This document shows positions 22,725-33,061 of a DNA stretch of 64,000 nucleotides, in pieces. Position 1 is the first letter of the stretch, and each line of letters starts with the position of its first letter. Source of the stretch: Hyaloperonospora brassicae. Taxonomy: Eukaryota; Oomycota; Peronosporomycetes; Peronosporales; Peronosporaceae. The position numbers were made by a program, and so were the translations under genes. The notes beneath the pieces are model-generated. The model made no database searches. It was not told the origin of the DNA and saw nothing but the letters and a program-made list of their open reading frames with translations. The DNA is taken from the NCBI GenBank assembly GCA_947650285.1, contig CANTFL010000090.1, forward strand, positions 434,001-498,000. Reading direction: 5' to 3'.

Positions 22725-23091
22725 ATGTGACGCCCAAAGGTATCAGCACTCTGTACCTCCGCCCTGTAGTATCTTGACGTGAAAAAATCTTGTAAAGTGC
22801 CCTTAGTACAGACGTTGTTCGTCCTCCTTTGGACGTGCAAGCCCGGCGTAAAAAAATCGCTCGACCGCCGCCCAATCCGCCAGATGAGTGGGAGTGTAGT
22901 AGGCTTCCATAAAGCTGGTCTTGCTTAATAGAAGCCGCATATGAGCTCGTATTTTGTCCGGCACCCCTGGACTGGACGGCACTCCATAGACTACAGCTGC
23001 AATTTCATGGTCGTAGAGAAGCGCACAGAGCAAGTGGTGACTTAACCGTGTACGACGACGTGGATCACATAGTCGGAGCAGGTCGTCGCTC

Positions 23092-23106
23092 GCACGGCCA
23101 TACTTG
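23092..23106. repeat. Target-site duplication of LINE-2, right copy
   Basis: Identical 15-mer to 18165-18179, marking the 5' junction of the minus-strand LINE. It joins in frame to the remaining host codons. Confidence 0.88.
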
Positions 23107-23244
23107 CTACGTAGCGCAAACAGTGAAACACCGCAAATCGGTAGTCAGCCATCTCACGAAGGTTCTATGACGATTCGCAAAGCCGCTACTTCTGTTTCGG
23201 TAGTGGTTGCTGCTCTATACGTTCTTCGTAAACTACGGCGCTGA
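23107..23244 (+). pseudogene. Host membrane protein gene, 3' part after LINE-2
   Basis: Directly after the second copy of the 15-bp duplication, the frame used before the insertion continues for 45 codons to a TGA at 23242-23244. It encodes a hydrophobic segment near its end (S-V-V-V-A-A-L-Y-V-L) followed by basic residues (R-K-L-R-R). Without the LINE, the whole gene would be one 494-codon frame. In the present arrangement this tail cannot be translated from the gene's own start. Confidence 0.78.
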
Positions 23245-24966
23245 TGTGAGAGCAGTTCCTGGACATCAGCGAAGTGGGGTCGATCTACTACAATGGGTTC
23301 AAGTCTGGCTGTGGTATTGCTGCAGCCGACCATGCGACGTAGCGGGTGCTTTAGCTTGCAATGGCCAGCTCAATATGGCGTAGTTCGAGTGTAAGCATTG
23401 GGGTTGCTGCTGATCAGATCACTTCGTCTAACGTCTGGATAGCTGTTATGACATTGATTGGATGTACGGTAAGACCGACATGAAGCGAATGCACGAGTCT
23501 GTTCAGTTCCAGCTTGCCTAGTGATGACCCACCACTTTTGCTTCGTCATGAAAAGAACAACGTCGTCTTCTAGATGCAGTGTCATGAATGTGCTCTACGT
23601 CATGTCAGCATCGAGCGAACATCTCCCACAGTCTTCTGCAACCGGTCCGAAATGTCGTGCTTGGCACGTAAGTGGGTTTTGGTCGGTGGTCGGGATAACA
23701 ATCGAATGGACACGTCAAGTGCTGAACGACCACAACCGCTGGTGCAATCGCTGTCAAGAGCCTAGTCCGTGACAGTCCATGCCGTCTGTGCTGGAAAAGT
23801 ACCATTTTGTGACAAACTGTGGAGTTCGCGACGACGCCTGAGAAGAGAGCAGGCGATGAAGATGCAGTCGATTATGCATATGCGAAAGAGACGACACGGT
23901 TCGACGATACTGAGTTCATCCACGTCGCGACTTTTGATGGCCGGTGCCGCCAGGTGGTCTCTGTTGATTGAACGAACGTACAATTGCGTGTCAAGACCTG
24001 ACAACGAGATCAAGTCGAAGACTGGCACCGGCTCCTCGATGAAGCCCGCAACCCCGACGCGAGGTGGGCGAGCTATAGTAGCAGCAGACGTGAGTGATCA
24101 GGTGCAAACATTGCCGTCGTGTTGTGTGAGCGAGTTGCGAGCTGTGCTGTGTGGATGCGGCGAAGTCGACTTTGAAGACGGGTGACGACTCTGCATCGTG
24201 GCGTCGGTGTGTGGTACCGAGGCCGACGACATTTACGTCGTGTTCAAGAAGATGTTGCTAGAGCTGCAGCTTGTACGACAAGGATGCAAAACATGTGACC
24301 ACATGGTATATGCGCGTCGTCACCCCACTTAGATACAGTGCATCATTGCTGATGTGATTGCAGGCGTCTGTCTGAAAAGGTTTCAAGTGGGTCGTCTTTC
24401 AATCGATTGCTACACACCACACGGGTTTGCCGCGAACAAGTGCTTTCCAAAACACTACGATCGATGCGTGTCGGCGCATGTTGCGCGTTGGCACTTCGTT
24501 CGACCGACGACGCCGAAAAATAGTCACTCGAGTGACACATACTCACTCAGTCGCGTACAGGTGGCGAACACATTGGGAGCGGAAGTGAGAGGCAGTGAGG
24601 CACTGAACGCATTGTAGTATAAACGAGCTTTCATTAGGTTTGGTCTTATCAGAGCGTCCTACAAGAAGTGAAGCGTCAGTCAACGTGACACCTCCGCAGT
24701 CTGACAAGTCCTGACCCTTTGTACTCGACACGGAGATACGTACCCACAAGATGCACGTGGCATGGACAGATAGTAGAACGCAGCACCTCCACCGCTCCAG
24801 CCTCGACGCCGACGCCAATGTGACGGGCGTAGCAGCAGCAGCAGAGATGTTCTTTGTGGCGTGTTCAACGAACGTGGTGGACTGCGTCCAGAAGATTGTT
24901 ACTCGCTCGGACGAACGAGAGGGCCCATCGAGCAGCTTCCGACCCTTTCCACTCGGCAGGCGATCC
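23245..24966. other. Unassigned stretch between membrane-protein gene and effector
   Basis: Frames are short. One plus-strand frame (23769-24185, 138 codons) and one minus-strand frame (24543-25004) exist, but neither shows a domain or a signal peptide. A readable island near 23838-23970 (plus) has protein-like composition and could be a decayed exon. Nothing here can be called a gene with confidence. Confidence 0.4.
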
Positions 24967-25470
24967 CTACGAGAATTTACTTTTGACCCACGCTTCAGCG
25001 TCAAAGTTTGACCAATAATTAATTTGATTGGTGAGCTTCTTCTTTAGTGCTGACTCATTCGGCCGGTTGCCCAATTTTTTCAGCTTCTGTGACGCACTGG
25101 CAATATGGTTGTCCACCGCAACATCCACTCTCGCCACTATGTTATTTATTCGGAACATCTTGTTTGCCGCAGCGGTCTTGGCCTTGCTGGGCAAATTCTT
25201 CAGCGCTGGGTTTTTCAACACGTTTGTGAAACCGCTTAAGAACCCAGCGTTTCTCGCCTCGTCTTCCGCTTCCATCGGTGCCGAGTCGTCTTCCGCTCGA
25301 GCCCTTAACAACCGCTTTGTGTCTGCTCTGTGGCGAGCGCCGTCCGTCACGCGATTCACGAAAGACACGTCGGACTCGACAGCAGGTTGCGGGTCACCAG
25401 CCGTCGAAACTGCGGCGCTGGAAGCGAAAATAGCAGCCAGAGCGACCACCGCAATGTATGTCAGACGCAT
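24967..25470 (-). CDS. RXLR-type secreted effector
   Basis: 167 codons. I chose the ATG at 25470 because it begins a clear signal peptide (residues 1 to about 20-24: M-R-L-T-Y-I-A-V-V-A-L, then an A-rich end). An upstream in-frame ATG at 25644 would add a Pro-rich leader and bury the signal. R-L-L-R at residues 53-56 (25303-25314) is an exact RXLR match, followed by E-D-D at 60-62 and an acidic E-A-E-D-E-A-R patch, which resembles a loose dEER motif. The rest (about 75-167) is Lys-rich and helical with a terminal W-V-K-S-K-F-S. RXLR proteins are secreted by oomycetes and act inside host plant cells. Sequence alone does not give the target. Confidence 0.82.
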   Translation of the reverse strand: MRLTYIAVVALAAIFASSAAVSTAGDPQPAVESDVSFVNRVTDGARHRADTKRLLRARAEDDSAPMEAEDEARNAGFLSGFTNVLKNPALKNLPSKAKTAAANKMFRINNIVARVDVAVDNHIASASQKLKKLGNRPNESALKKKLTNQINYWSNFDAEAWVKSKFS

Positions 25471-25497
25471 GTCTTGCAAGTGCCGCGTACGTGGAGA

Positions 25498-25552
25498 AAG
25501 TGGCGGTGGAGGAAGAGGAGGAGGAGGAAGAGGGGGGGGGGAAGAGGTTGTT
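25498..25552 (-). repeat. Pyrimidine-rich microsatellite upstream of effector
   Basis: On the minus strand a CT-rich run (CCTCCTCCTCTTCCTCC, with a C tract) lies 30-80 bases before the effector start. It is probably in the 5' untranslated region. It could influence transcription or be a plain microsatellite. Confidence 0.6.
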
Positions 25553-25671
25553 GGTCTGACCAAAGAATTGGAAACTGAGGTGCCAGGAGCAGCGCTCCTT
25601 GCGGCTCGGGCTCGTCCTATGCACCGACGTAGCAGCAGCAGCACTAGGTCCTATGGACAGCCGAAGCATAG

Positions 25672-25938
25672 ATGGACGCGACGTCAACGACATTGTGCCC
25701 TTGTAGAGGTGGTGACAAGACGTTACTGCTGGCAAACCTGAAGAGCACTATGTGCCCGTTCCCAGGTGCCGAGACCTGCTGGGACTTACTCGCGGGGTAC
25801 TGCCCCTACGTACGTACGGACCTGTGCTGGTCAAAACACTGGCAGACGAAGTTGCCGATATCATGCAAACGCTACGGCCACGAAGGACAACACAGTAAGG
25901 AGCAGAGCCTACGAATTCTTGTGGCTCGATCGGACTGA
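25672..25938 (+). CDS. Possible small CCCH-like zinc-finger frame
   Basis: An 88-codon frame includes a cysteine arrangement C-x7-C-x7-C-x3-H at about residues 35-57 (T-C-W-D-L-L-A-G-Y-C...C-W-S-K-H). The spacing is close to, but not exactly, that of CCCH RNA-binding fingers. It could be one exon of a divergent gene running into 25940-26460, where further protein-like stretches occur in other frames. I cannot support a full gene model. Confidence 0.22.
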   Translation: MDATSTTLCPCRGGDKTLLLANLKSTMCPFPGAETCWDLLAGYCPYVRTDLCWSKHWQTKLPISCKRYGHEGQHSKEQSLRILVARSD

Positions 25939-25939
25939 C

Positions 25940-27864
25940 CTCTCTCCGTTCACGTAGTTTGTGGACAAGGGATGAGCTGACTGCAGCATCGACCACTATC
26001 AAAATGATTGTGTGACTCGCACGCGTGTGAAAGACTGGATAGTCCAACGTCTGGTGTGGGGCGCAGACGACAGCGACGTCGAGACAGAGACAGAGACGGA
26101 CGCGTCTGTCCAAGCGTCGACAACCGCAGGATGTCTACTGTCATATCCCAAGATGGGATCTGACGTGGCCGGTGCTCGGTCGTCGTCGAGTCCAACAAAT
26201 GCACGGCACCAACCGCCCAAGTGACGAAGTTGTGTCTGACTCGTTCGCATTGGCACAACAGCAGACGTGCTCCTTCTGTAGTGGGGTTCGTGGTCATCCC
26301 GTCGGGAACCGTCTGCTATGCTACAGCTCCTTGACGTCGTCCGTGTGCCTGTGTCTCCGGATTCCGTGACAGCCACTCTCGTGCGCACGCTGTTGCAGAT
26401 CGACCGTTGCTGTCGCATAACTCTTTACGTGATTAATGATCACGCCAGGTAAATGTTAACCACATATATTGTTGTAGTAGCCGATGATGATGCCAGGTCC
26501 ATGGGAAGACGCAAGATCATTAGAGAGGAAACAATGCATGTCAGTGGTAGTGGTTAATACGTCAATATATTTCTCAGTTCACAATTATCCTCACAGTACG
26601 CAAGTACTACTACATCCAGCAGCGAAGAGTCGGCTGCTGAGTTCAAGAACTCCGGCGCGCACAAAGCTAGAGTGCGGACGCGTCGTAAACAGATAAAACA
26701 CGCGCATAATCACCTCGCCGAGATGGTCGTGTTAAGGCGTCTCTTTGGCCTCGTATGGTACAGCTCGACAGCACAGTAGCGTTTGACACCGCGCACCATC
26801 CACTTCACTTTTCGTAGCATACCAACTTTGTAATGGGGTGACACATCAGGTGTGGTTGTAAAAGGGTTACATATCATTTGTGGTACATAAGGGTCGGAGT
26901 CTCATTAAAAATGATATTAGAACACCGTACCATGAAATCTCCGACCTCCGACATGCTCCGACTGGGACAAAGCCAGTACGGAATTGTGTCATAGTGTGCA
27001 ATTTTGTGTGCATTTTTGTGCTGGCAATGATAAGTGGACAGGGGGCTTAAAATATGATTAATTGAGGCAAATTGATTTTCCTTGTGTGCGTGTTCGAAAG
27101 TTAAATATACGTGCTGATCTGCTTCACTACATCGTGAGTTGTGCCAACGTGTCAATTTACCACGACACGTGGACTGTGGACGAGTTGTACATGATGGGAT
27201 TCGATGTATATGCACGTGCACCCGTGTCCATGTGTATTTATACGCGCGTTATTGACTGCGCATTGATCGTTATGTTGTATTAAATGACATGTAAGCAGCT
27301 ACATGGTGGACTACATGCTGTCCATGTGCTACCCGGATGACATTTTCCCCGTGCGTAAATGGTGTACATTATGGTACGATATTGTCATGTCCAAGAACAT
27401 TTTGAGCAATCTGACCTCGACGATTAAGGGTAGAATGGATTGTTGTACGACGATGTATATACGCTGTATTGTGAGAGTAAGGACGAGCTCAAGCGTCTCG
27501 CCGATCTTGTATATATGTACTTAACGTATTTCTCCTTCTTTAGTGCGGAATCACTCAGCATGTATACAATGGCGTGAAGACCATCATCTACGGGTACTGC
27601 GGGTTGACAATCTATCCGATGATGTTTGTAGTATGCGCAGGTGCTGGATCTACAATGCGCCCAGCGGCTTGAAGTTGTCTGTATCATTGGATGTGTTTAA
27701 TTAGACTACCAGCTTTGTGCAGCTTGCGCATTGACTTGAGGACGTTTTGTGCTCCGAGTACTTTGATGTTGGGCTCGCCAATAAACGAAATCAACTTCAA
27801 TTAGGCGACATAGCCAAGCTCCAACACATCGTCTCGATACTGGAGGGATGTTTCATCAAAAACG
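25940..27864. other. Sparse sequence, possible decayed hAT-like remnant
   Basis: No confident gene. A short GAGACAGAGACAGAGAC microsatellite lies near 26078-26100. Near 27747-27868 a plus-strand frame reads like the R-N-x-L stretch that closes hAT transposases (K-R-N-Q-L-Q-L-G-D-I-A-K-L). It is interrupted at 27868 by the insertion of the RT-less LTR element. The hAT reading is weak. Confidence 0.25.
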
Positions 27865-27868
27865 AAGC

Positions 27869-29684
27869 TGTGGTGAAGTCGATCTCACAAAGTTACTTTA
27901 GTGAGTGTCGATCTTCCACTTGCCCAGAGTTGCCGACTCACGGAGGGGGTACTCCGATTCGTGCCTTGTTGTATAGCCTTGTGCTCACCTTGTGTACCCG
28001 TCGGTTGGGCTGTGTTGAGCTCTTCGTAATGGCCTTGGGAGGTGTCGATCTCGCTGAGGGTTTGGGGTTGAGCGCTCGCTTCCGGTGCGGAAATCTTCGC
28101 ACCACGAACGGGGTTCTGCGATCTTGATCTTGAGTCGCGGTGATCTCTATTTGGAGATGTCGCGATCTCGATCTTGAATCACACCGATCCCGATTTGTCT
28201 TCGGGATCGGGGTCTTTGTTGTGCGGAAATCTTCACTCAGCAAATAGTAGTGTTGCGTCGATCTTGCGTTGGGATCGGTCCGATCTGGTCTTGGGATCGG
28301 CCGATCTTGCCGGAAGTGCGCAATGTGGGTGGATCGGTTGCTTGTTTCGCCAAAATGAAACGTGCCGATCTGCCCTGTAGATCGCCTCGGTCTTGCTCGG
28401 TCTTGTCTTGAACTCCTTGTCCAGATCTTCTGACCACTTGAGCCGCCTCGCGATCTTGTAACCAAAATCCTTTTCCTTTACCGTTGTTTGCTGCTACCCT
28501 ATCAGTTTGAGTTGAGTTGAGTTACCTTAACCCCACCTTGGCCAAACAATCCAAGGTGAGTACACGAAACACGGCGCGTGCGACGTCTCTTGATCGACGG
28601 GAGGCCAAATATCCTGCCCGGAAGAGAAGTCTGCGACGTGCTTTAAATGTAAAAACGGTAACTGTTTTATTATCCAACCAAATTAATATCCATCCTATCC
28701 TTAAGCCTATTCCAAACTGTAGGTCACTCTCCAAACCGATACCACCTTCAAGCTTGACCGCCCCCTTGAACACGTGTCGAAATTTCGTGATCTGTACTCC
28801 AAAGATAGCGCCAATACTCCCGATATCGTACCTAGACACCAAAAAGGACCAAATTCCAAATATGGTACCAAATACCCAATTTTGGTACCGAAAAGTCCAA
28901 AATAGTATCCAAATGCCGAATGTGTCTAAATCCATTTTGTGACGTCAATTCAACCGGCTTCCACTGGCTCTTTCGGTCTAAACTTTTGCGACATCACTCA
29001 TGGACCTTCAAGAAGCATGTATATCACAATTCAATAGCTCCATCATCGATATATCCATAACCAGCAGGGAACATGACCGATCTGATGTCCAATTCGAGAT
29101 CGTTGAGGATCGACACAGTGCGATCCGGCCCTATATGTTCTTCCGTTCGTTGTACATGGTCCGATACCATCCTCAAGGGTTTATCCGCACAATGGGACCA
29201 TCCACAGTTCTCAAAACGGTCCCACGGACTCCCACAAACATCCCCACTTCCAGATCGGTCCATAATTAACCTAAATCAGTACTCCCATTGGAGATCAGTG
29301 ATGTGTATCTTCGATCACCTGGATGCTGCAACTTTGTCACAGAGTCACGTCGCATCGCTTGGTCTCAGAAGTACATTTCTCAGTTCAGATCGGTCTTCTG
29401 GTTCAATCTAGTCCCTCGTCCCAGATTGCACCGTGGAAATCATCGATGTCTGCGACTCGTCCCAGATTGTTCCAAGAAAATCACCCCTTTCTGCGCATCG
29501 TCTCAGACCGTTCCACGTCCATCCTTCGGCCGACCGTTGGATTGGTCCGTCGATCTCCGTGGGATCACCTTCCGTCTCTCATCGGATCGCCAGATCACTT
29601 GGTGCCATTTTTCACCAGTACGTGGCGCCTCAATTAGATGGCCACCGATCCATATCATAAAATTTAATTAATGACTTAGCCACA
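27869..29684 (-). repeat. 3' LTR (copy A) of RT-less element
   Basis: 1,816 bp, TGTGG...CCACA. Unusually rich in GATC and GATCTTGATC runs in its first 700 bases. It contains a short cluster of imperfect GGTACC/CCAAAT repeats near 28840-28915. It is nearly identical to copy B from about 28150 on, but differs more in the first 250 bases. Confidence 0.9.
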
Positions 29685-29697
29685 ACCGCCCCCTGTA
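29685..29697 (-). other. Polypurine tract of RT-less element
   Basis: The minus strand reads ACAGGGGGCGGT immediately inside the 3' LTR, the expected position for plus-strand priming. The same sequence follows copy C at 51533. Confidence 0.6.
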
Positions 29698-30029
29698 CTG
29701 AAGTCTGTTTGGGCAGCAAGAGGCTTCAGTCCAGTAACTCATCAGCTTCGTTCCAAGCACTCAAGTTCATCCCATGACCTCCCCGACGCGTCTCCCCACT
29801 TCGCCAGTACCCTCGGAGTGTTCTACCGCACTTTTGTCGCCGGATCGCGCTCTGTCACCTAGATCGCCATTCGTTTGAACAAGATCGTTAGATCATTCTG
29901 CTTTACTTGGATCGCCGGTCTTAGTAGAATTCGAAAACGATAGTACATCAGATTTCATTATCATCTTTCGTCACATCTTTTATCGTTCAATCACCATGCC
30001 AAATCAATCTCGCTCTCCATCAACTAGTT

Positions 30030-30245
30030 GGTAATTCAGTTCCATACTCATATACGAACAGCCCATTCCTCTGGCATGTACTACCTCCAAGTACACCCTT
30101 CAAACCCATTCCACCAGCATATGCTACCTCCTAGCACACCCGTCCACCGATATCCTCCGCCACATACAGCCTCCCGGCATGTGCTTTCGCCGCCTTACAG
30201 CCATATGCAACCTCCTTGCATACTTCAACCAAACCTAACCTCCAG
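30030..30245 (-). repeat. Short imperfect repeats in 3' untranslated region
   Basis: On the minus strand, motifs of form GGAGGTAGCATATGC and GGAGGTTGCATATGG recur about every 35-40 bases between the chromodomain frame and the polypurine tract. The same block appears at 51878-52093. Confidence 0.5.
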
Positions 30246-30882
30246 ATCGGTGTTCGAACTTTGATGCAACTTCTTCTAATTGCCTCACCTTGAATAGACT
30301 CCGGATTGCTTGACCACGGTCACATTTCTGCGACATATCCACGCAATTTACATCTGCTTCGTCTATCCATGTCGGATCGCTAGAGCCTTTCCAACACTTC
30401 CCGACCGGACAGTGTACTCGTCCAACCCGTGGTTTTCGGCCAGATTGCTCATCTTCTGTTCTTTTTACTTCGAACGTATCATCCTCTCGACATCCTTCCC
30501 AGCTATCGTCCGGCCACAATACCTTATCAAAACCCGCTCGATCAATCTCGTATACCGTCAAACAGATGATTGGCCGATCCTGAAACATCTTGACCTGCTT
30601 CAACTTCGAAACATGAACCATCGAGAACAACCTGTATGGTTTACCATCAATATCCAGTCGTACGATATGATCTCTACATTTGACGGCCTCATGAAACGGT
30701 CCGTGCCACGTATGGGCTAAACTTGGTGCATATTCCTCCTTGAACCGATAGAGATAAAGCCGCAACTCTTCTTCACGACTTATGTGCAGTGGATTACGAT
30801 CCGCATTATAGCGGTCGATCCCCATCGTATCAGTCTCTGCGGTCATCAAGGTGGACTGTCCATGCTCTTCAATGTATCCCAT
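30235..30882 (-). CDS. Integrase C-terminus and chromodomain, RT-less element
   Basis: 215 codons, open. Residues about 59-105 carry the GPF module of Ty3/Gypsy integrase C-termini (W-H-G-P-F, then V-R-L-D-I-D-G and V-H-V-S-K-L-K-Q-V). Residues about 130-185 hold a chromodomain-like segment (C-W-K-G-S-S-D-P-T-W-I-D-E-A-D). The catalytic core that should precede them is missing. An almost identical frame lies at 52083-52730. Such a tail could still bind chromatin or integrase supplied by another element. Confidence 0.72.
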   Translation of the reverse strand: MGYIEEHGQSTLMTAETDTMGIDRYNADRNPLHISREEELRLYLYRFKEEYAPSLAHTWHGPFHEAVKCRDHIVRLDIDGKPYRLFSMVHVSKLKQVKMFQDRPIICLTVYEIDRAGFDKVLWPDDSWEGCREDDTFEVKRTEDEQSGRKPRVGRVHCPVGKCWKGSSDPTWIDEADVNCVDMSQKCDRGQAIRSLFKVRQLEEVASKFEHRSGG

Positions 30883-30922
30883 ATCGGTCTCTTTTTTATG
30901 ATGGTGACTGAATTCTTTTCTG

Positions 30923-31441
30923 TCAGGAATTTAATGACCAGAATTTCCGCACGTGATCGACTTTGCCCCCCTCCGCGATCTTTAAGTTATCAAATCGGTT
31001 GGGTTTCACAGCGTCACAGCTCATAGCCTTGGTGGCATTTATCACAGCAGGAGACAGCATATCACCAATCAATCCAGGTAAGTTATTGTAAGTCCCTGGT
31101 ATAGCTGCGTCTCCAAGCTGTCGATTGTCTCGTCCTTGTAACACACCATCACGAGTCGACATCTCGCCTGACTGACGTCTGGACTCTCCATGCACCGTTT
31201 CACTATCGTCAGGGTCTCCGTCTTTGGTCGCGCTATCTTCACATACCCATCGATTCAATCCGATTGACGCTTGATTGATCTCCACCTTGACCTGCGCCGG
31301 CAACCTCGCACCCTCGTTTCCCTTCGACAATCTTACGGTCACAATCATTTCGACTCCTTTGACCAGTTGGAAATGTTCTTCTTGCGACTCACCATCCTTG
31401 AACCCGATCCCGTCTGCCTGACAGCTGGACCGTTCTTGCAA
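30923..31441 (-). CDS. Uncharacterised frame before chromodomain, RT-less element
   Basis: 172 codons. The first half is one copy of the 300-bp repeat product. The second half (from about residue 80) contains G-D-M-L-S-P-A-V-I-N-A-T-K-A-M and D-H-V-R-K-F-W-S-L-N-S. The last 90 codons recur unchanged in the truncated copy at 52771-53043, so this junction existed before the copies separated. No domain recognised. Confidence 0.45.
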   Translation of the reverse strand: MQERSSCQADGIGFKDGESQEEHFQLVKGVEMIVTVRLSKGNEGARLPAQVKVEINQASIGLNRWVCEDSATKDGDPDDSETVHGESRRQSGEMSTRDGVLQGRDNRQLGDAAIPGTYNNLPGLIGDMLSPAVINATKAMSCDAVKPNRFDNLKIAEGGKVDHVRKFWSLNS

Positions 31442-32980
31442 CAGATCAGCTGCCTCGGACTCGGTGTCTTAAGTCGTAATCTCCCTTGTGGCGTCAATCT
31501 CTTGCTTCGTTCGGTCTTGTATCCACTCGACTCTTCTATCGTCGCATACCAAGTTTGTCCATTCAATCGACGCTTGATCGATCTCCACCTTTCCCTGCGC
31601 CGGCGATCTCGCACCCTCGATTCCCTTCGACAATCTCACGTTCGCAATCATTTCGAGTCCTATGACCAGTTGGGAATGCTCTTCTTGCGACTCACCATCC
31701 TTGAACCCGATCCCGTCTGTCTGACAGCTGGACGGTTCTTGTAACAGATCAGCTACCTCAGACTCGGTGTCTTCATTCGTAATCTCCCTTGTGGCGTCAA
31801 TCTCTTGCTTCGTTCGGTCTTGTATCCACTCGACGTTTTTAATCTTCTTTGTAGTATCCATCGCTGAAGGTATCTTCATACACAGTCGATATCCACTTGT
31901 AGGATGATCGCCGCAGAGAAATCGGCGCCCCCAGTCCAGATCAGCTATCAAATTGAGATATAATAACAGACCATTACACTCTTCTTCAGCACCTTAGCGA
32001 CCCTGACCCACGTGATCTTGATCCGTAATATACCTTTGACCACTAACTCGATCTTGATTGATAGAAAACTCAAACGATCCATCATGTGAATGCAGGTCAT
32101 TTTCGCCATATCGATCTCCACTTGTAGAGTGATCACCGCAGAGAAATCCACGCCCCCTGTACGGATCAGCTTCGAGATCTTAATCCAAACCATACGTTTG
32201 ATGACTTTCTCGATCTTGATCGATAGAAAGCTCAAACGGTCCATCGGGTAAATGTGAAATCAATCTGCGATCTTGACAAGTCGAACACGGTGGTTCACCT
32301 TCGCGATCTTCTCGATCTTCTCGATCTTGATTGACGGAAAACTCAAACGATCCATCATGTGAATGCAGGTCGTTTTCGCCATATCGATCTCCACTTGTAG
32401 AGTGATCACCGCAGAGAAATCCACGCCCCCTGTACGGATCAGCTTCGAGATCTTGATCCATACCATACGTTTGATGACTTTCTCGATCTTGATCGATAGA
32501 AAGCTCAAACGGTCCATCGGGTAAATGTGAAATTAATCTGCGATCTTGACAGATCCAGTACTGCGAGTCACCTTCGGGATCTTGATCCGTAGAAATTCCT
32601 TGACCTCTTTCACGATCTTGATCAATAGAAAGCGTAAACTATTTATAGTAATATGGCGAATTCATTTCGCAGTCTCTATCTGTCGAATACTGTGTATCAT
32701 TATCGCGATCTTGACATGTCCAACGCTTTGGGTCATCTACATAATTTCGATTCATTACATAGAAGCGATCACTTTCTCGATCTTGATCGATATGACGTTG
32801 AGCCGATCTATCGTGTGAAGGATGAACCACTATTCGATCTCGTTCCGTCAAATAATGTAGATCCTCTTCGCGATCTCGATCAGCAGAATTCTGAAACGAT
32901 CCATCATGTGAGAGTATATCGACGACGGCATTACCTTCTCCTGACGAAGATTTGATACTTTTTCCTCCCGTTTTAGCTTT
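31230..32980 (-). repeat. Tandem-repeat region replacing the pol core
   Basis: Two blocks. At about 31230-31830 a unit of about 300 bp occurs twice in tandem. At about 31880-32560 a unit of about 273 bp occurs twice plus a partial copy. The minus-strand product of the second block and of the flanking sequence to 32980 is full of S-I-D-Q-D-R-E and D-R-E-D-R-E motifs, that is, alternating acidic and basic residues. This lies where RT, RNase H and the integrase core would be expected. Confidence 0.75.
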
Positions 32981-33061
32981 AGAAATCCGTTGAGTAATTA
33001 CTGCCGCTTCCCTCGCCGTTTTCACCGGATCATGTTTTGATCGTGTCATTTACTCTATCGA

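Larger units (their letters stand above)
18180..23091 (-). mobile_element. LINE-2: non-LTR retrotransposon (EN-RT-zf-RVT), 5'-truncated
   Basis: A 4.9-kb LINE on the minus strand, flanked by a perfect 15-bp duplication. Its 3' end (left side) finishes in an AAC-rich tail: the plus strand reads TTGATGTTGTTGTTC from 18180. An open frame runs straight into the right junction, so the 5' end is truncated, as LINE copies usually are. Domains in order are an N-terminal segment, APE endonuclease, reverse transcriptase, and a zinc-binding RT C-terminus. A few frameshifts separate the pieces. It is much better preserved than LINE-1 and of a different subfamily, without a visible RNase H. Confidence 0.9.

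Noticed and set aside
23769..24185. 138-codon plus-strand frame as a host gene
   Set aside because: No domain, signal peptide or plausible splice structure; composition is not distinctive.
24543..25004. 153-codon minus-strand frame overlapping the effector's 3' end
   Set aside because: It overlaps the effector stop on the same strand, has no domain, and no separate promoter region is apparent.
28517..28942. Open frames of 104-141 codons inside the 1.8-kb LTRs (also at 35693 and 50452)
   Set aside because: They overlap on both strands, lack any domain, and are conserved only because the LTRs are near-identical copies.
30310..30720. 136-codon plus-strand frame opposite the chromodomain (also 52158-52568)
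   Set aside because: Shadow of the 215-codon chromodomain frame on the other strand. It shows no properties beyond what sense-strand conservation explains, unlike the G1/G2 antisense frame.
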